Of a stretch of DNA of 64,000 bases, positions 42,635 through 53,062 are shown one piece after another (within the stretch, counting starts at the first letter, position 1; the number at the start of each line of letters is the position of its first letter). Made by a program: the position numbers and the translations under genes. Source of the stretch: Mesorhizobium sp. (GTDB taxonomy: Bacteria > Pseudomonadota > Alphaproteobacteria > Rhizobiales > Rhizobiaceae); the NCBI GenBank assembly GCA_004020315.1, contig SAQG01000012.1:92925-156924 (forward strand). Reading direction: 5' to 3'. The notes beneath the pieces are model-generated. The model ran no database searches. It had not been told where the DNA came from and saw nothing but the letters and a program-made list of their open reading frames with translations.

Positions 42635-42913
42635 TCATGCCGCCTTCCGCCTAACGGCGACGACAAGGTCGGCTTCTTCGGTATGTCCGTGTTGAAACGC
42701 CAGCAGCACCTGATAGGCGAGATCCGCTGCTTCGCCGGAGGTACGTTCCAAGTGCGTCTCCTCGCAAAGCTTGTCGAAGGCACGTTGGCACCGTTGTAGC
42801 TCAGAGGGGTAGAAGCAGCCCTGTCGAAAGCCGTTCAACATCAAGCGCGCTCCCTCAAAGGCACCTAAATGCTGCAACGTAGCTGGGAAAAAATGTGATC
42901 TCGCGGCCTTCAA
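42635..42913 (-). CDS. Small hypothetical protein
   Basis: 92-aa frame with balanced composition (FEGARLMLNGFRQGCFYPSELQRCQRAF, EAADLAYQVLLAFQHGHTEEADLVVAVRRKAA), likely helical. It has the look of a real gene but no family is recognised. Confidence 0.5.
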   Translation of the reverse strand: MKAARSHFFPATLQHLGAFEGARLMLNGFRQGCFYPSELQRCQRAFDKLCEETHLERTSGEAADLAYQVLLAFQHGHTEEADLVVAVRRKAA

Positions 42914-43673
42914 GAGTCAACGGGAAACAGCAGGCCCTTGGTCAAAACGCGCTGAGATATAGCGCCCCCGATTGTAAAATGAGCGCCGGCCGGATCGGCC
43001 AGCTACGGGGAGAAGGATCAAGCGCTCAATTGTCTCAGGGGATGTTGTTGCGCAAGATCATCGACGATCTCCGGATAGCTGCTGCCACGCTCGCCCCGGT
43101 GCGCGAAATCGATGAGGACAGCGGACGGACGGGAGCGCTTAGCTTTCGTCTCTCCAGATAACCCGCCGTTCCCATCTGATTTCGACCAAACGTCGGAAAC
43201 GGATCGTCACCAATTCCTGACCGATGGGATGGAAAAGTTCCGCGCTCATCGATTCCTTGCGACCGCATTTTTCGCAGCCGACTTTTGCCCCTGCTCAATG
43301 GTGACATTGTCGATGACGTCCCGAAGCTCTCTAGTGCTATTCCAAGACGGTCATTTAAAAGCGTGCGCCACCACCGTGTTCGCCGTTTCCGCCATGGATG
43401 AACCACTTTGCCCATCGCCATCTCCCCAAATGGAGAATGAGTCCGTCAAAAGCAAGTCCAGACGTAGCGGGCTCATTTCCGACAAAGGGTTCACGCGCAT
43501 CGCCTGACGCGAAAGCACACCACCCTCGGAACCAGCAACCCGGAAGTCGAAGGGAAACCATGCCTGAATAGGGCGCCAAAGCGGCCCCTAACGGCCCGTC
43601 GTTTTGGTTGCCCGGTATGGTTGCAAATCTGGAGCGTTTTGATAGGAAATGGTGCGAAAAGAGGCCTCTTGAA
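42914..43673. other. Intergenic region, nothing recognised
   Basis: 760 bp without a convincing gene. Several overlapping frames on both strands have skewed composition. It is part of the decayed stretch between 37.4 and 45.9 kb. Confidence 0.45.
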
Positions 43674-44186
43674 ATGAAGCGCATGCAAGAAAAGGACATT
43701 CCCGCGTTCGTTCAGGAGGTGGTCGCAGCCGGCTGCGACATCTGCGCCGTCGGTCCGAGTTGTTACTCCCTAGGCGATACCGATGTTCCGCGCGACAAGC
43801 GTAGGGGGCTGTACAAGAAGCTCGGCGAAATCGAGGCGCGCTACGGGAGCCGCGATCACCTGCGTTACCAGATTGCTGCCCACCTGGCCTCGATTGGCCG
43901 CTACATCGACGCGCCTCCGATGGAGGAGGAAGCCTGGATCGATAATGAGACACCCGAGTTGCCCGAGGTCACGCCTTACGATGTGGCGCACTTTCCGACT
44001 TACGCCGTCCTGCTGATGGCGGAGGCCAAGGGCCTCGACTGGCGCAAGGTGGCACGAGCCACCCTGAACATCGATCCAGAGCGCCAGCCGGAACGGGCGC
44101 GTCGAGCCTGGACATCGCACCTGGCGCGGGCGCGATGGCTGGCGACCAGCGGCTGCGGCCGGCTTCGGAGTGATTTGTTGAAATAG
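43674..44186 (+). CDS. Conserved hypothetical protein with IDP-PERAR-SHL C-terminal module
   Basis: 170-aa protein; the ATG at 43674 (MKRMQEKDIPAFVQEV) is preferred, with an alternative at 43683. An N-terminal part with three Cys (AGCDICAVGPSC) is followed by a helical centre. The C-terminal YAVLLMAEAKGLDWRKVARATLNIDPERQPERARRAWTSHL region is related to the 94-aa protein at 38249-38533. Not identified further. A terminator hairpin lies about 230 bp downstream. Confidence 0.65.
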   Translation: MKRMQEKDIPAFVQEVVAAGCDICAVGPSCYSLGDTDVPRDKRRGLYKKLGEIEARYGSRDHLRYQIAAHLASIGRYIDAPPMEEEAWIDNETPELPEVTPYDVAHFPTYAVLLMAEAKGLDWRKVARATLNIDPERQPERARRAWTSHLARARWLATSGCGRLRSDLLK

Positions 44187-44413
44187 AACATCCCGACGCC
44201 CCTACCACCGCCAGACCGTCTGAAGGCGGGTGCTGGCGCTTAGCGCAATGGCAAGCAATAGCTTGGGCCGACCTGCAGCTCGCTAGCCGAACCCTTTTTT
44301 GCGGTCGGCGACCATCTGCGAGTTCGGGAATGGACGCAGAAGATCGGGCCCAACGAACGATGCCTCCGCACTTGTTCTGAACGCCACACTTCACTTGTGA
44401 ATTTGACAGCAGC

Positions 44414-44446
44414 GCATAAAGAGCCGCAATTCGCGGCTCTTTATGC
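44414..44446. terminator. Perfect 14-bp hairpin, bidirectional terminator
   Basis: Arms 44414-44427 and 44433-44446 are exact reverse complements around AATTC; the stem contains AGAGCCGC flanked by A-rich and T-rich sides. It can terminate the gene ending at 44186. The remainder of 44187-44880 shows no gene. Confidence 0.65.
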
Positions 44447-44880
44447 TGGGGCTTCGGCGCCCTCCAGGCCGAGTTCGACGGGATCGGGGGACCGTCGCCG
44501 CGAAAATATCGAGATAGTTCCGCTGTTTCATGGGCGATGCTTGGCCGAGCTTTTCGACTTTCTGAGAAACCGTCTCCTTGAGACGTTCGGCGCTGGGTTT
44601 CAGGCTTTCTTCGGCGACCTAATCCGCGCGTCGATACCCCGTTACGTCCGCTGTCACCTCCGCTTCGTTTCCAGATCCGTCACTCGACGCCTTACCGTGT
44701 TTCGGTTGCGGCAGCTTGGCTTTGTGATTCACGGTGCGAGTTACGGGCTCCTTTGTTGCTGATGCCGCTTTCGCGGTCACAGCGACAGTCGGCATCACCG
44801 CAGCGCCGTCGAATGGTGATGACATTCTATTTTCGGAATCAGCCATCCCGGTAGTCGAGGCACCGGGATATTCTTCTGGG

Positions 44881-45392
44881 TGGCCGCGCATCGTCCGTGC
44901 TCATGGCACGTGCTTTCCCCAATTCGCGCTTCGTTGGCTTCGACTATCACGCCCCTTCGATCGAGCGCGCCCGCAAGGCCGCCGAGGGAGCCGGCGTCGG
45001 CGCCAACACGCGCTTCGAGGTCGCAACCGCCAAGTACCTATCCCGGCGCCTATGACCTTGTCGCTTTCTTCGATTGCCTTCACGACATGGGCGACCCGAC
45101 GGGCGCCGCCACCCATGTCCACGGATCGCTCAAGCCGGATGGCACGTGGATGATCGTCGAGCCGTTCGCGCATGATCATCTGGCGGCGAACCTCAATCCC
45201 GTCGGACGCGTCTACTATGCCGCTTCCACGTTCCTGTGCACGCCTGCGTCCGTGTCACAGGAAGTCGGCCTCGGGCTTGGCGCCCAGGCCGGCGAGGCGA
45301 GGCTGCGCAAGGTGGTGACCGGCGGCGGCTTCAAGCGATTCCGTCGCGCCGCGGAGACGCCGTTCAACATGGTGCTGGAGGCCCGCCCTTAG
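44881..45392 (+). pseudogene. SAM-dependent methyltransferase, truncated and frameshifted
   Basis: The sequence reads as a class I methyltransferase in two frames. Frame one gives SSVLMARAFPNSRFVGFDYHAPSI and FEVATAK, ending in a stop near 45052. From about 45036 frame two continues with YPGAYDLVAFFDCLHDMGDP, PDGTWMIVEPFAHD and RRAAETPFNMVLEARP to the stop at 45392. One extra T near 45035 explains the shift. The first 150 or so codons, including most of the GxGxG motif, are missing. Confidence 0.75.
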
Positions 45393-45904
45393 CGCGGCCG
45401 TGGCCAGAAATTGCAGCTCATCGCAAGATCACCGCCAAAAATCCGGACGCACGCTTATCGGGCACATTTTCAAGGCGTCTGGGTTCACGCAGAGGTCGCT
45501 GCCGAGCCGCCTTCTCTAAACCACCGGCGGCAGATGCTTTCCCTCGCTGCGGCCACAAGGCGAGCAGCCTCGCTGTAGGCGTCTTCCCGCCCAGTGCTTT
45601 CTCGACCCGCCGCGGTGGGCTGATCGTCTCGGATCGCCGTCATCATTGCGGCTGGCATCAAAGCGGACGGCCGGTGCGAAGTCTGGGCATGGAGATCGGC
45701 ACCTCGGAGGTCGAGCGGATCTGGACGGAGTTTCAAGCTGAACCGCCGCAGCCTTCACAACGTCAAGCTCGTCCTATCCGGCGACAAACGCGAAAAGCGC
45801 CAGGAGCGGCACGCGACAGTGGCCTATTTACAACTCGAATGGGCTTTCCAGCTTCGCAATGCGTTCCGTCAGTCCCATCTGGATAGCCTCTCCTGCTTGC
45901 AGCT
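45393..45904. other. Intergenic region, nothing recognised
   Basis: 512 bp between the broken methyltransferase and the FAD-binding protein gene. Frames on both strands are low-quality. It separates the decayed region from the organosulfur operon. Confidence 0.45.
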
Positions 45905-47335
45905 TTACGACGCCTTGCGACGCAACGCCGTTTGGTAGCCAAGCCATTGGTGAATTTCGGCGGCGATGCGCTCGGCATGCGCGGTGACTTCGGGAATTCC
46001 CATCAATTCGCCAATGCTGCCGCGCGCCAGCGGCCCGCTGACGAAAATGCTGTCGGTCGGTCGGCCGAATGTGCTGACCGCACGGCCTTGGCTGTCGGTC
46101 GCCAAGCCAAGGCCAATCGGGTCTAGCCGGACCAGCCCCATCCGCCCGAGATCGGCAATCGCCGTGTTGGTCCGGAAAATATCGGCATGCGCCGGGCCAG
46201 TCGTGACGACCACCCTGTCGAACGTCTCGGTGGTCTGGGTGGGCTGACGCCTTGGCCGCAACGTGATGCGAATGCGCCCGTCGACCTGCTCGGCGCCGGC
46301 AATCGATGCGGCACGGTAGGCGAGTGTGCCCTCGGCAACGCGACGATCGAGAACGGCCGCGATCTGCGGCGCGATGCGGAAGCGATGCACATCCCACAGC
46401 GCGCGCAAATGGCGCACGACGCGGCGTTGCTCAGCGAGCGGCAGGCCCTGCCAGATGACTTGCCCCTGTCGCCGGACGGCGTCGAGCACCGGGTGCCAGC
46501 TTCCGCCCTGCTTCGCGGCGGATGCGATGGTCGACCGGATACGCCTGAGCAGCACTGTGGCGCTGCGTGCAGGCAGGCTGGTGAAATCGCCGATCGGATC
46601 GGCATGCGTGGCCGCATGGCCCCGCGACCGGTAGCCATGGCGCGAAAGTGCTGTGATGCGACCGCGATGGCCGTTGCGGTCGAGCGTTGCGATGACATCC
46701 GCCGACGTCAGTCCAGTGCCGACGACGAGCACATGGTCGTCACGTCCTATCGCTTCCAGCCGTTCGAGATCATAGGGATTGGCCACCAGCCCGGCTGCGC
46801 CAGCCACGGAACGCAGCGGCAATGGCACGGTCGGTGGCGGATGCGTCGTCGCAATCACCAGGGCGTCCGCTGCGAGCGTCCCTCCATCAGCGAGGGTTAG
46901 GTGGTAGCCCTCGCCACCGAGCTCGGCTGACGCGACAGCGGATCTGAAATGGTGGATCGTTTTACCGAACAGAAAGGGCTGGAGATAGGATTCCACGTAG
47001 CGCCCGAAAACGCGTCGCTGCGGATAGAGCGCTCCATCGGCGGTGATGGCCTCGGCATCGCCCGCAATGGCGCCGGTCTGCTCCAGCCAGTCGGCAAAGT
47101 GGCTGTCCTGGCCGGAGATCAGCGTCATCCTCGACGCCGGCACATTGATGCGGTGTGAAGGATCGGGCGTCGAATAGGCCAGACCATAGCCGAGCCCCTC
47201 CCGGGGCTCGACGACCACGATATGGGCAGCACCGGCGGGCAGCAGCCGCGCAAGGTGAAACGCGGTCGCCGCACCGGAAAAGCCGCCGCCGATGATGGCT
47301 ACGACCGGTCCCCTGCCCGATTCTCTGGCGCTCAA
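45905..47335 (-). CDS. FAD/NAD(P)-binding oxidoreductase at the end of the sulfur operon
   Basis: 476-aa flavoprotein-like oxidoreductase. An FAD-binding GxGxxG motif ([15 protein letters not shown]) is near residues 13-27 and a second dinucleotide motif ([14 protein letters not shown]) near 195-210. [27 protein letters not shown] is typical of the FAD-NAD(P)-binding family that lacks a well-defined reaction. Its start overlaps the ssuD stop by 4 bp, so the two are translationally coupled. It may supply reduced flavin or oxidise a sulfur intermediate; neither is shown by the sequence. Confidence 0.85.
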   Translation of the reverse strand: MSARESGRGPVVAIIGGGFSGAATAFHLARLLPAGAAHIVVVEPREGLGYGLAYSTPDPSHRINVPASRMTLISGQDSHFADWLEQTGAIAGDAEAITADGALYPQRRVFGRYVESYLQPFLFGKTIHHFRSAVASAELGGEGYHLTLADGGTLAADALVIATTHPPPTVPLPLRSVAGAAGLVANPYDLERLEAIGRDDHVLVVGTGLTSADVIATLDRNGHRGRITALSRHGYRSRGHAATHADPIGDFTSLPARSATVLLRRIRSTIASAAKQGGSWHPVLDAVRRQGQVIWQGLPLAEQRRVVRHLRALWDVHRFRIAPQIAAVLDRRVAEGTLAYRAASIAGAEQVDGRIRITLRPRRQPTQTTETFDRVVVTTGPAHADIFRTNTAIADLGRMGLVRLDPIGLGLATDSQGRAVSTFGRPTDSIFVSGPLARGSIGELMGIPEVTAHAERIAAEIHQWLGYQTALRRKAS

Positions 47336-48507
47336 GATTGACTCGCGCGCAGTGCCGACGGCCGATGGTCGCCGGCCACCGTTTCGCCGAAGGGCCCCAT
47401 GTTCACGGCCGTGGGTCGCGTCGAGATTTCATGATCGAGCGGCAACAACGGCAGCACCAGTTCGCCAAATCGATAGGCTTCCTCCAGATGCGGATAACCG
47501 GACAGGATGAAGGTATCGATGCCGATACGCCGGTATTCGTCGATCCGTTCCGCGACTGTCGCCGCGTCGCCGACCAGCGCGGTGCCGGCGCCGCCGCGAA
47601 CCAGGCCGACGCCGGCCCACAGGTTGGGGCTTATTTCCAGCTTGTCGCGACGGCCGCCATGCAGCCGGCTCATGCGCGACTGGCCGACGGAATCCATGCG
47701 CGCGAAAACCTTTTGCGCCTCGGCTATCGTCTTGTCGTCCAGGCGGCTGATCAGCCGGTCGGAATCGGCCCACGCCTCGTCATTGGTTTCGCGGACGACG
47801 ACATGCAGCCTGATACCGAAGGTCACCTGGCGCCCGGCTTTTTCGGCAAGGGCACGCACATGGGCGACCTTTGCCGCGACGTCCGCTGGCGGTTCGCCCC
47901 AGGTCAAATATTTGTCGATCTGTTCGGCGGCGACCGCGTTGGCGGCATCGGACGAGCCGCCGAAATAGAGCGGCGGATGAGGCGTCTGCACAGGCGGGAA
48001 AAGCAGGCGGCCATCCTCGATACGGAAGTGCTTGCCTGCGAACGCTACGGTCTCACCGCGAAGCACCGCCTTGTAGATGTCGAGGAATTCCCGCGTCACC
48101 TCATAGCGCTCGTCATGGCTAAGGAAGATGCCGTCGCCCTTGTTCTCGACCGGATCGCCGCCGGTGACCACATTGATGAGCAGCCGTCCGCCGGAAATAC
48201 GGTCGAGCGTCGAGGTCATGCGCGCGGCAAGGGTCGGCGATTGCAGGCCGGGTCTAACAGCGACAAGGAAGCGAAGCCGCTGCGTCAGCGGCGCCAGCGC
48301 CGAAGCCACGACCCAGCTGTCCTCGCAGCTGCGTCCGGTCGGCAGCAGCGCGCCATAGTAACCGATGGCATCGGCGGCCTTGGCGACCTGGGCGAGATAG
48401 GGCAAGTCGACCGCCCTGCCGCCCTCGGAGGTGCCGAGATAGCGGCTGTCACCGTGTGTTGGAAGAAACCACAGGACCTTGATCCTGTCGGGAGTGGCAA
48501 TGCTCAT
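47332..48507 (-). CDS. ssuD: Alkanesulfonate-type FMNH2-dependent monooxygenase
   Basis: 391-aa luciferase-like monooxygenase from the ATG at 48507 ([20 protein letters not shown]). SsuD enzymes cleave C-S bonds of alkanesulfonates to sulfite and aldehyde using reduced FMN. Characteristic segments are [48 protein letters not shown] and FGGSSDAA, and the length is normal. It lies between the SfnB-like gene and the FAD-binding protein gene. Substrate range within the SsuD/MsuD group cannot be decided. Confidence 0.88.
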   Translation of the reverse strand: MSIATPDRIKVLWFLPTHGDSRYLGTSEGGRAVDLPYLAQVAKAADAIGYYGALLPTGRSCEDSWVVASALAPLTQRLRFLVAVRPGLQSPTLAARMTSTLDRISGGRLLINVVTGGDPVENKGDGIFLSHDERYEVTREFLDIYKAVLRGETVAFAGKHFRIEDGRLLFPPVQTPHPPLYFGGSSDAANAVAAEQIDKYLTWGEPPADVAAKVAHVRALAEKAGRQVTFGIRLHVVVRETNDEAWADSDRLISRLDDKTIAEAQKVFARMDSVGQSRMSRLHGGRRDKLEISPNLWAGVGLVRGGAGTALVGDAATVAERIDEYRRIGIDTFILSGYPHLEEAYRFGELVLPLLPLDHEISTRPTAVNMGPFGETVAGDHRPSALRASQS

Positions 48508-48538
48508 GAATGGCCCTCTGTGACTTGGACGTCTCGCC

Positions 48539-49786
48539 TTAGCTCCAGGCATGGAGCGGCGGATTGACGTCGTTGAGGTAGTAGTTGCCGAGGATCGCGT
48601 ATTTCCAGCGCACCGGATCGTGCAGCGTGTGGGTGCGAGCGTTGCGCCAGTGCCGGTCGAGATTGTGCTCTGCAAGCGTCGAGCGGGTCCCTGCGAGTTC
48701 GAACAGTTTGTTGGTGGCGCTGATGGCGATCTCGGTGGTGAGTATCTTGGATTCCGCCACAGCGATCTGCGCTTCCGCGACGGTCTTCTCGTTCGGGTCG
48801 GCAACGGCGCGATCGACCGCAAGCCCGGCCCTTTCCAGAACGGCCTCTGCCGCATTGGCCCGCAGGCGAAGGTCGCCAATCGCCTGGATCGTATAAGGAT
48901 CCTGCCAGGCATGATCGACGCCGCTGTCGATCCAGGCGCGCGACTTGGTGCGCACGAAGCCGACAGTCTCGTCGATCGCCGCCTTGGCGATGCCGAGATC
49001 GACCGCGGCTTGGATGATCTGGAAGATGGCGCCGTCGGCCGTCGGCCTATCATAGCCCTTGTAGCCGGGAACCAAGTGCGTTTTGGGCACCTTGACATTG
49101 TCGAGCAGGACCGTGCCGGACAAAGTCGTCTTCTGTCCGAAGCTCGACCAGTCGTCGATCACCGTCAGTCCTGGCGCGCCGCGATCGGCGATTGCATACC
49201 AGGCGCGCCCCTCGTCATCGAGCGCCACGATCGGCACCAGATGGGCAAGCAGAGCACCGCTCGAATAGAATTTCTGGCCGTTGACGACGACATGGTCGCC
49301 GGCGTCAACGAACTTGGTCTCGAAGTCGGCCGCGCGCTTGGAGCCGAACTCGGAGAACGCGTTGCCGAAGCGCGTGCCGGACAGCACCTTAGCGAAAAGC
49401 AGCTTCTGCTGCGCCTCGTCGGAGACGGTGCGGATAGCGGCAACGACACCAAGATGGTTCTGCGGAATCTGGCCGAGCGACGGATCGGCCGCCGAGATGA
49501 TGGTGATCACCTTCGACAGGGTCACATAGGAGAGCTCCGGCCCGCCATAGGCTTTCGGCACGTTGATCGACCACAGGCCGCTCTGCGAAAACGCATCGAG
49601 CTCTTCCTTCGGCCAGATGCGTTCACGATCCCGCTTGGAGGCATCCCTGGCGAATTCGGCGGCGAGTTTTTCGGCGACAGCGATTGCCTCGGCATCGGTC
49701 TTGATCACATGCGCCTTGACAGAGGGTCGTTCGACCGGCGGGACGGCACTGCGGCTATCCGACGGTTGCCTGGATTGGATGGTCAT
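48539..49786 (-). CDS. sfnB: SfnB-family acyl-CoA-dehydrogenase-like sulfur oxidoreductase
   Basis: 415-aa flavin enzyme of the acyl-CoA dehydrogenase fold, SfnB/DszC-related, linked to sulfone and organosulfur use under sulfate limitation. The N-terminus [22 protein letters not shown], the central [12 protein letters not shown] and C-terminal [22 protein letters not shown] are family features. It overlaps the livF stop by 4 bp. It probably acts with SfnG and SsuD in a stepwise oxidation. Confidence 0.85.
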   Translation of the reverse strand: MTIQSRQPSDSRSAVPPVERPSVKAHVIKTDAEAIAVAEKLAAEFARDASKRDRERIWPKEELDAFSQSGLWSINVPKAYGGPELSYVTLSKVITIISAADPSLGQIPQNHLGVVAAIRTVSDEAQQKLLFAKVLSGTRFGNAFSEFGSKRAADFETKFVDAGDHVVVNGQKFYSSGALLAHLVPIVALDDEGRAWYAIADRGAPGLTVIDDWSSFGQKTTLSGTVLLDNVKVPKTHLVPGYKGYDRPTADGAIFQIIQAAVDLGIAKAAIDETVGFVRTKSRAWIDSGVDHAWQDPYTIQAIGDLRLRANAAEAVLERAGLAVDRAVADPNEKTVAEAQIAVAESKILTTEIAISATNKLFELAGTRSTLAEHNLDRHWRNARTHTLHDPVRWKYAILGNYYLNDVNPPLHAWS

Positions 49787-50574
49787 GCTGCTGTCTCCTT
49801 GGGAAAATGTTGTGGTGGAAGCGGCGCGCCGCCGAGGTAGTAGGTTTTGATATCGGCGCGCTGGCGCAGGTCGGCAGCCGATCCTTCGAGGACGCTGACG
49901 CCGTTCTCGAGCACGGTGGCGCGGTCGGCGTATTTCAGCGCGACCGCCGAATTCTGTTCGGCAACGAGGATCGAAAGGCCTTCGTCGCGGTTGAGCCGTT
50001 TCAGGGCGCTGAAGATCTCGTCCACGATCAGCGGCGCGAGCCCCATTGACGGCTCGTCCAGCACGAAGAGTTTCGGCCGCGACATCAGACCACGGCCGAT
50101 CGCCGTCATTTGCTGCTCGCCGCCGGAGGTGAGCCCCGAGCGCGCTCGCCGCTTCTCTGAGAGCCTGGGGAAAAGCGCATAGACACGATCGAGGTCGGCC
50201 TTGACGCCAATGCGAGAAGACGAGCGTCCGAGCGCGCCGGTGAAGAGGTTCTCCTCGACTGTCAGCGAGCGGAAGCAGTGCCGACCTTCGAGAACCTGGA
50301 CGAGGCCGCTGCGGACTAGGTGCGAGGGGCTCGCGCTTGAAACATCCTCGCCATCGAAGGTGATCCGGCCGGCGGTAACAGTGCCGCGCTCGGCCGGAAG
50401 AAGATTGGATACGGCGCGCAGCAGTGTCGTCTTGCCGGCGCCGTTGGAGCCAAGCAGCGCGACGATCTCGCCCTTGCCAACCGACAGGTCGACACCATGC
50501 AGCGCGGCGATGGCGCCGTTGTAGACGGCCTCCACGCGGCTGACCGACAGGATCGGATTTTCGGGGCTGGACAT
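49783..50574 (-). CDS. livF: LivF-type ABC transporter ATPase
   Basis: 263-aa ATP-binding subunit of a branched-chain-amino-acid-type (HAAT) ABC importer, from the ATG at 50574. Walker A GSNGAGKTT, signature TSGGEQQM and Walker B LFVLDEPSMGLAP are intact. It is separated from livG by the permease and binding-protein genes but is in the same operon. Given its neighbours the cargo is likely an organosulfur compound rather than an amino acid. Confidence 0.93.
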   Translation of the reverse strand: MSSPENPILSVSRVEAVYNGAIAALHGVDLSVGKGEIVALLGSNGAGKTTLLRAVSNLLPAERGTVTAGRITFDGEDVSSASPSHLVRSGLVQVLEGRHCFRSLTVEENLFTGALGRSSSRIGVKADLDRVYALFPRLSEKRRARSGLTSGGEQQMTAIGRGLMSRPKLFVLDEPSMGLAPLIVDEIFSALKRLNRDEGLSILVAEQNSAVALKYADRATVLENGVSVLEGSAADLRQRADIKTYYLGGAPLPPQHFPKETAA

Positions 50575-50638
50575 CGATGACTCCACTGGGAAACTGGATG
50601 AGCGGCCGGCCCTTAGGCCGGCCGCGCGGATCGTCAAC

Positions 50639-51970
50639 TCAGTTGCTGACCACTGCGTCGGCGTCTTCGGCCGTGCGGATCTTGATGCCCTTTTCCTTAG
50701 CATAGGCTTCGGAGGACTTCTCGATGATCGGGCGCAGCAGTTTCCAGTCGGGAGCGATCCAGTCGGAGACCACGTTCCACTTCTTGCCGTCCCATTGCTG
50801 GAAGGTCACGTAGCCGTCACCCTCGTGATTGTCCCAGGAGACATTGATCGAGTGGAACAGGTCCTTGGCCCCGAGCGCCTCGACGCGCGCCGGATCGAGC
50901 TTAAGGTGCTCGAAGCCCCAACGCACTTCGTCGCCGGTCAGCGTGCGATTGCCGAACTTCGCCTGCGCGATGCGGACCGCCTCGACATTGAGGATGCCGT
51001 TGACGATGCCGAGATTGTGGTAGACCGATCCGATGCGGCTCTTGTCCTCGAGATTGCCCTTGCCGGCGCCATAGACTGTTTTGACGATCTCCTGGACGAC
51101 CGGATACTGCTCGCCCGACGCCTGGGTGGTGATGGCCGTATAACCCTTGGCGGCATCGCCGGCGGGGATCACGTCCTCTTCCGAATTGGACCAGACATTG
51201 CCGACGATGTGATCGGCTGGGAAACCGGTCTTCTGCGCGGTCTTCAAGGCGACGGGGTTCATCACGCCCCAGCCGCGCAGCACGACGTAGTCCGGATGCT
51301 CGCGCCGGATCGTCAGCCATTGTGCCTGCTGCTCGTTGCCCGGATGCGGAACCTCGATCTGCGACAGCTCGAAGCCGTATTTCTGCGACAGCAGCTCATA
51401 GATCGGGATCGTCTCCTTGCCGTAGGGCGAGCCGTGATAGAGCACGACGATTTTCTTGCCCTTGAGCTTCTCGAGACCGCCTTCCTTGGAAGCAATGTAG
51501 TTCACGATTCCGGACGTCTCGCTGTAGGGATTGAGCAGCAGCGGGAAGACGTAAGGGAACACGCGCCCGTCGGTGGTGTCGGTGCGGCCGTGGTTGATGG
51601 TGATCAGCGGCACCTTGTCGTCGGTGATGCGGTCGATCATGGCATAGGCGATGCCGACGGAGAGCGGGTTCCAAGCAGCGATACCCGGGGTGCTCTTGAG
51701 GCGTTCATAGACCTCGACGCCCTTCTCGACTTCATACTGCGTCTCGCCCTCGCTCCAGGTCAGCTTGACGCCGTTGACGCCGCCGTCGCGGATGTTGATC
51801 AGGTTGAGATAGTCAATGAAGCCGCCGAAGAAGCCGGTGCCGCCGGCGGCGTAGGGGCCGACGCGATAGCTCTGCAGCGGAAAATACTGTTCGTCGGCGT
51901 GCACGGCTGTCGCGCCGAGAACGAAGGCCGTGGCGATCGCCGCTTTTCGTAGGTGACTGAAGAAGGTCAT
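50639..51970 (-). CDS. Periplasmic substrate-binding protein of the Liv-type transporter
   Basis: 443-aa periplasmic binding protein with a signal peptide (cleavage VHA-D near residue 25). Type I binding-fold features include LINIRDGGVNGVKL, ITINHGRTDTTDGR and IVVLYHGSPYGKETIPIYELL. It is longer than LivJ/LivK (about 370 aa), in line with the urea/amide or aromatic-compound branch of the family. It should set the ligand specificity of the importer; the ligand is inferred only from the sulfur genes around it. Confidence 0.88.
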   Translation of the reverse strand: MTFFSHLRKAAIATAFVLGATAVHADEQYFPLQSYRVGPYAAGGTGFFGGFIDYLNLINIRDGGVNGVKLTWSEGETQYEVEKGVEVYERLKSTPGIAAWNPLSVGIAYAMIDRITDDKVPLITINHGRTDTTDGRVFPYVFPLLLNPYSETSGIVNYIASKEGGLEKLKGKKIVVLYHGSPYGKETIPIYELLSQKYGFELSQIEVPHPGNEQQAQWLTIRREHPDYVVLRGWGVMNPVALKTAQKTGFPADHIVGNVWSNSEEDVIPAGDAAKGYTAITTQASGEQYPVVQEIVKTVYGAGKGNLEDKSRIGSVYHNLGIVNGILNVEAVRIAQAKFGNRTLTGDEVRWGFEHLKLDPARVEALGAKDLFHSINVSWDNHEGDGYVTFQQWDGKKWNVVSDWIAPDWKLLRPIIEKSSEAYAKEKGIKIRTAEDADAVVSN

Positions 51971-52021
51971 GGATTGCGTCTCCTGAGATTGTGGTCCGTG
52001 AGGGAGGATGTCGAGCGGCGC

Positions 52022-53059
52022 TCAGCTGGACCTTGAGCCGATCCGTCGTTTCAGGCGGTCGAAGAGGGCCGACAGCCCGTTCGGCTCCGCGATGAGGAAG
52101 ATGATGATGAGGGCGCCGAGCACGATGCGCTGGCTCATGTCGAGCACGCCTGAATCGAACAGGCCGCCAAACGCAAAGGCGCCGAGCCGGGACAGAACGA
52201 GCGGGAAGACGACGATAAAGGCCGCCCCCAGAAACGCGCCGCGTATCGAAGCCAGGCCGCCGATGATGATGATGAACAGAATCTGGAACGAGCGGTCGAG
52301 GTTGAAGCCGGCCGGCTCGACCGTGCGCAGATAGGTGAAGGCCCACAAGACGCCGGCGACGCCGATGATGAAAGACGAGATGGCGAAGGCCAGCAGCTTG
52401 GTCCGCAGCACCGGAACACCGATGACGCGCGCCGCGGTTTCGTTGTCGCGCACGGCGATGAAGTTGCGGCCGATTGCGCTGTTGACCAGCCGCCAGACGA
52501 GACCCGTGAGCACGATGACCATGGTGACCGAAAGCAGGTAACGGCCGGTCGGGCCGTCGAGCGAAAACCCGGCGACGGTGAGATGCGGCGCCGAAATGAC
52601 GCCGGAGGGGTTGTCGTTGGAAAACCAGCCGAACTTCGTCAATGCCCACTGCACGAAGAACTGGGCGGCGAGCGTCGAGACGGCGAGATAGAAGCCGCGC
52701 AATCGCAGGCTCGGCAATCCGAACAGGATGCCGATGCCGGCGGCCGAAATCCCGGCCAGGATCATGGTCGCCACGAGCGGCAGGGCTTCGACCCGCAGGT
52801 TGAAATTGTAGGCGGCGAAAGCGCCGACCGCCATGAACGCGGAGGAGCCAAGCGAAAGCTGGCCGCAATAGCCGGTGAGCAGGTTAAGGCCGACGGCCGC
52901 CAGGCTGAGCGCCAGGAACGGCAGCAGGATTGCCTCGACCAGATAGCTCGACGCATAGGTCGGGATCAGGCCGTATGCGACGGCGATCAGCACGGCCGGC
53001 AGAGCCAATTTCTGCCAGTCGATTGGAAGCCTTTCGGCATCGAGCGCTTGCACGGCCAT
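52022..53059 (-). CDS. livM: LivM-type ABC transporter permease
   Basis: 345-aa permease with about nine hydrophobic segments from residue 20 to 320. The family signature GYCGQLSLGSSAFMAVGAF is near residues 63-81 and EXXAAR coupling sequence NETAARVIG near 200. It follows livH after 3 bp. Confidence 0.92.
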   Translation of the reverse strand: MAVQALDAERLPIDWQKLALPAVLIAVAYGLIPTYASSYLVEAILLPFLALSLAAVGLNLLTGYCGQLSLGSSAFMAVGAFAAYNFNLRVEALPLVATMILAGISAAGIGILFGLPSLRLRGFYLAVSTLAAQFFVQWALTKFGWFSNDNPSGVISAPHLTVAGFSLDGPTGRYLLSVTMVIVLTGLVWRLVNSAIGRNFIAVRDNETAARVIGVPVLRTKLLAFAISSFIIGVAGVLWAFTYLRTVEPAGFNLDRSFQILFIIIIGGLASIRGAFLGAAFIVVFPLVLSRLGAFAFGGLFDSGVLDMSQRIVLGALIIIFLIAEPNGLSALFDRLKRRIGSRSS

Positions 53060-53062
53060 CGG

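Noticed and set aside
42895..43507. Overlapping + strand open frames of 88 and 131 codons.
   Set aside because: Skewed composition, no ribosome binding sites and competing - strand frames; no family motifs.
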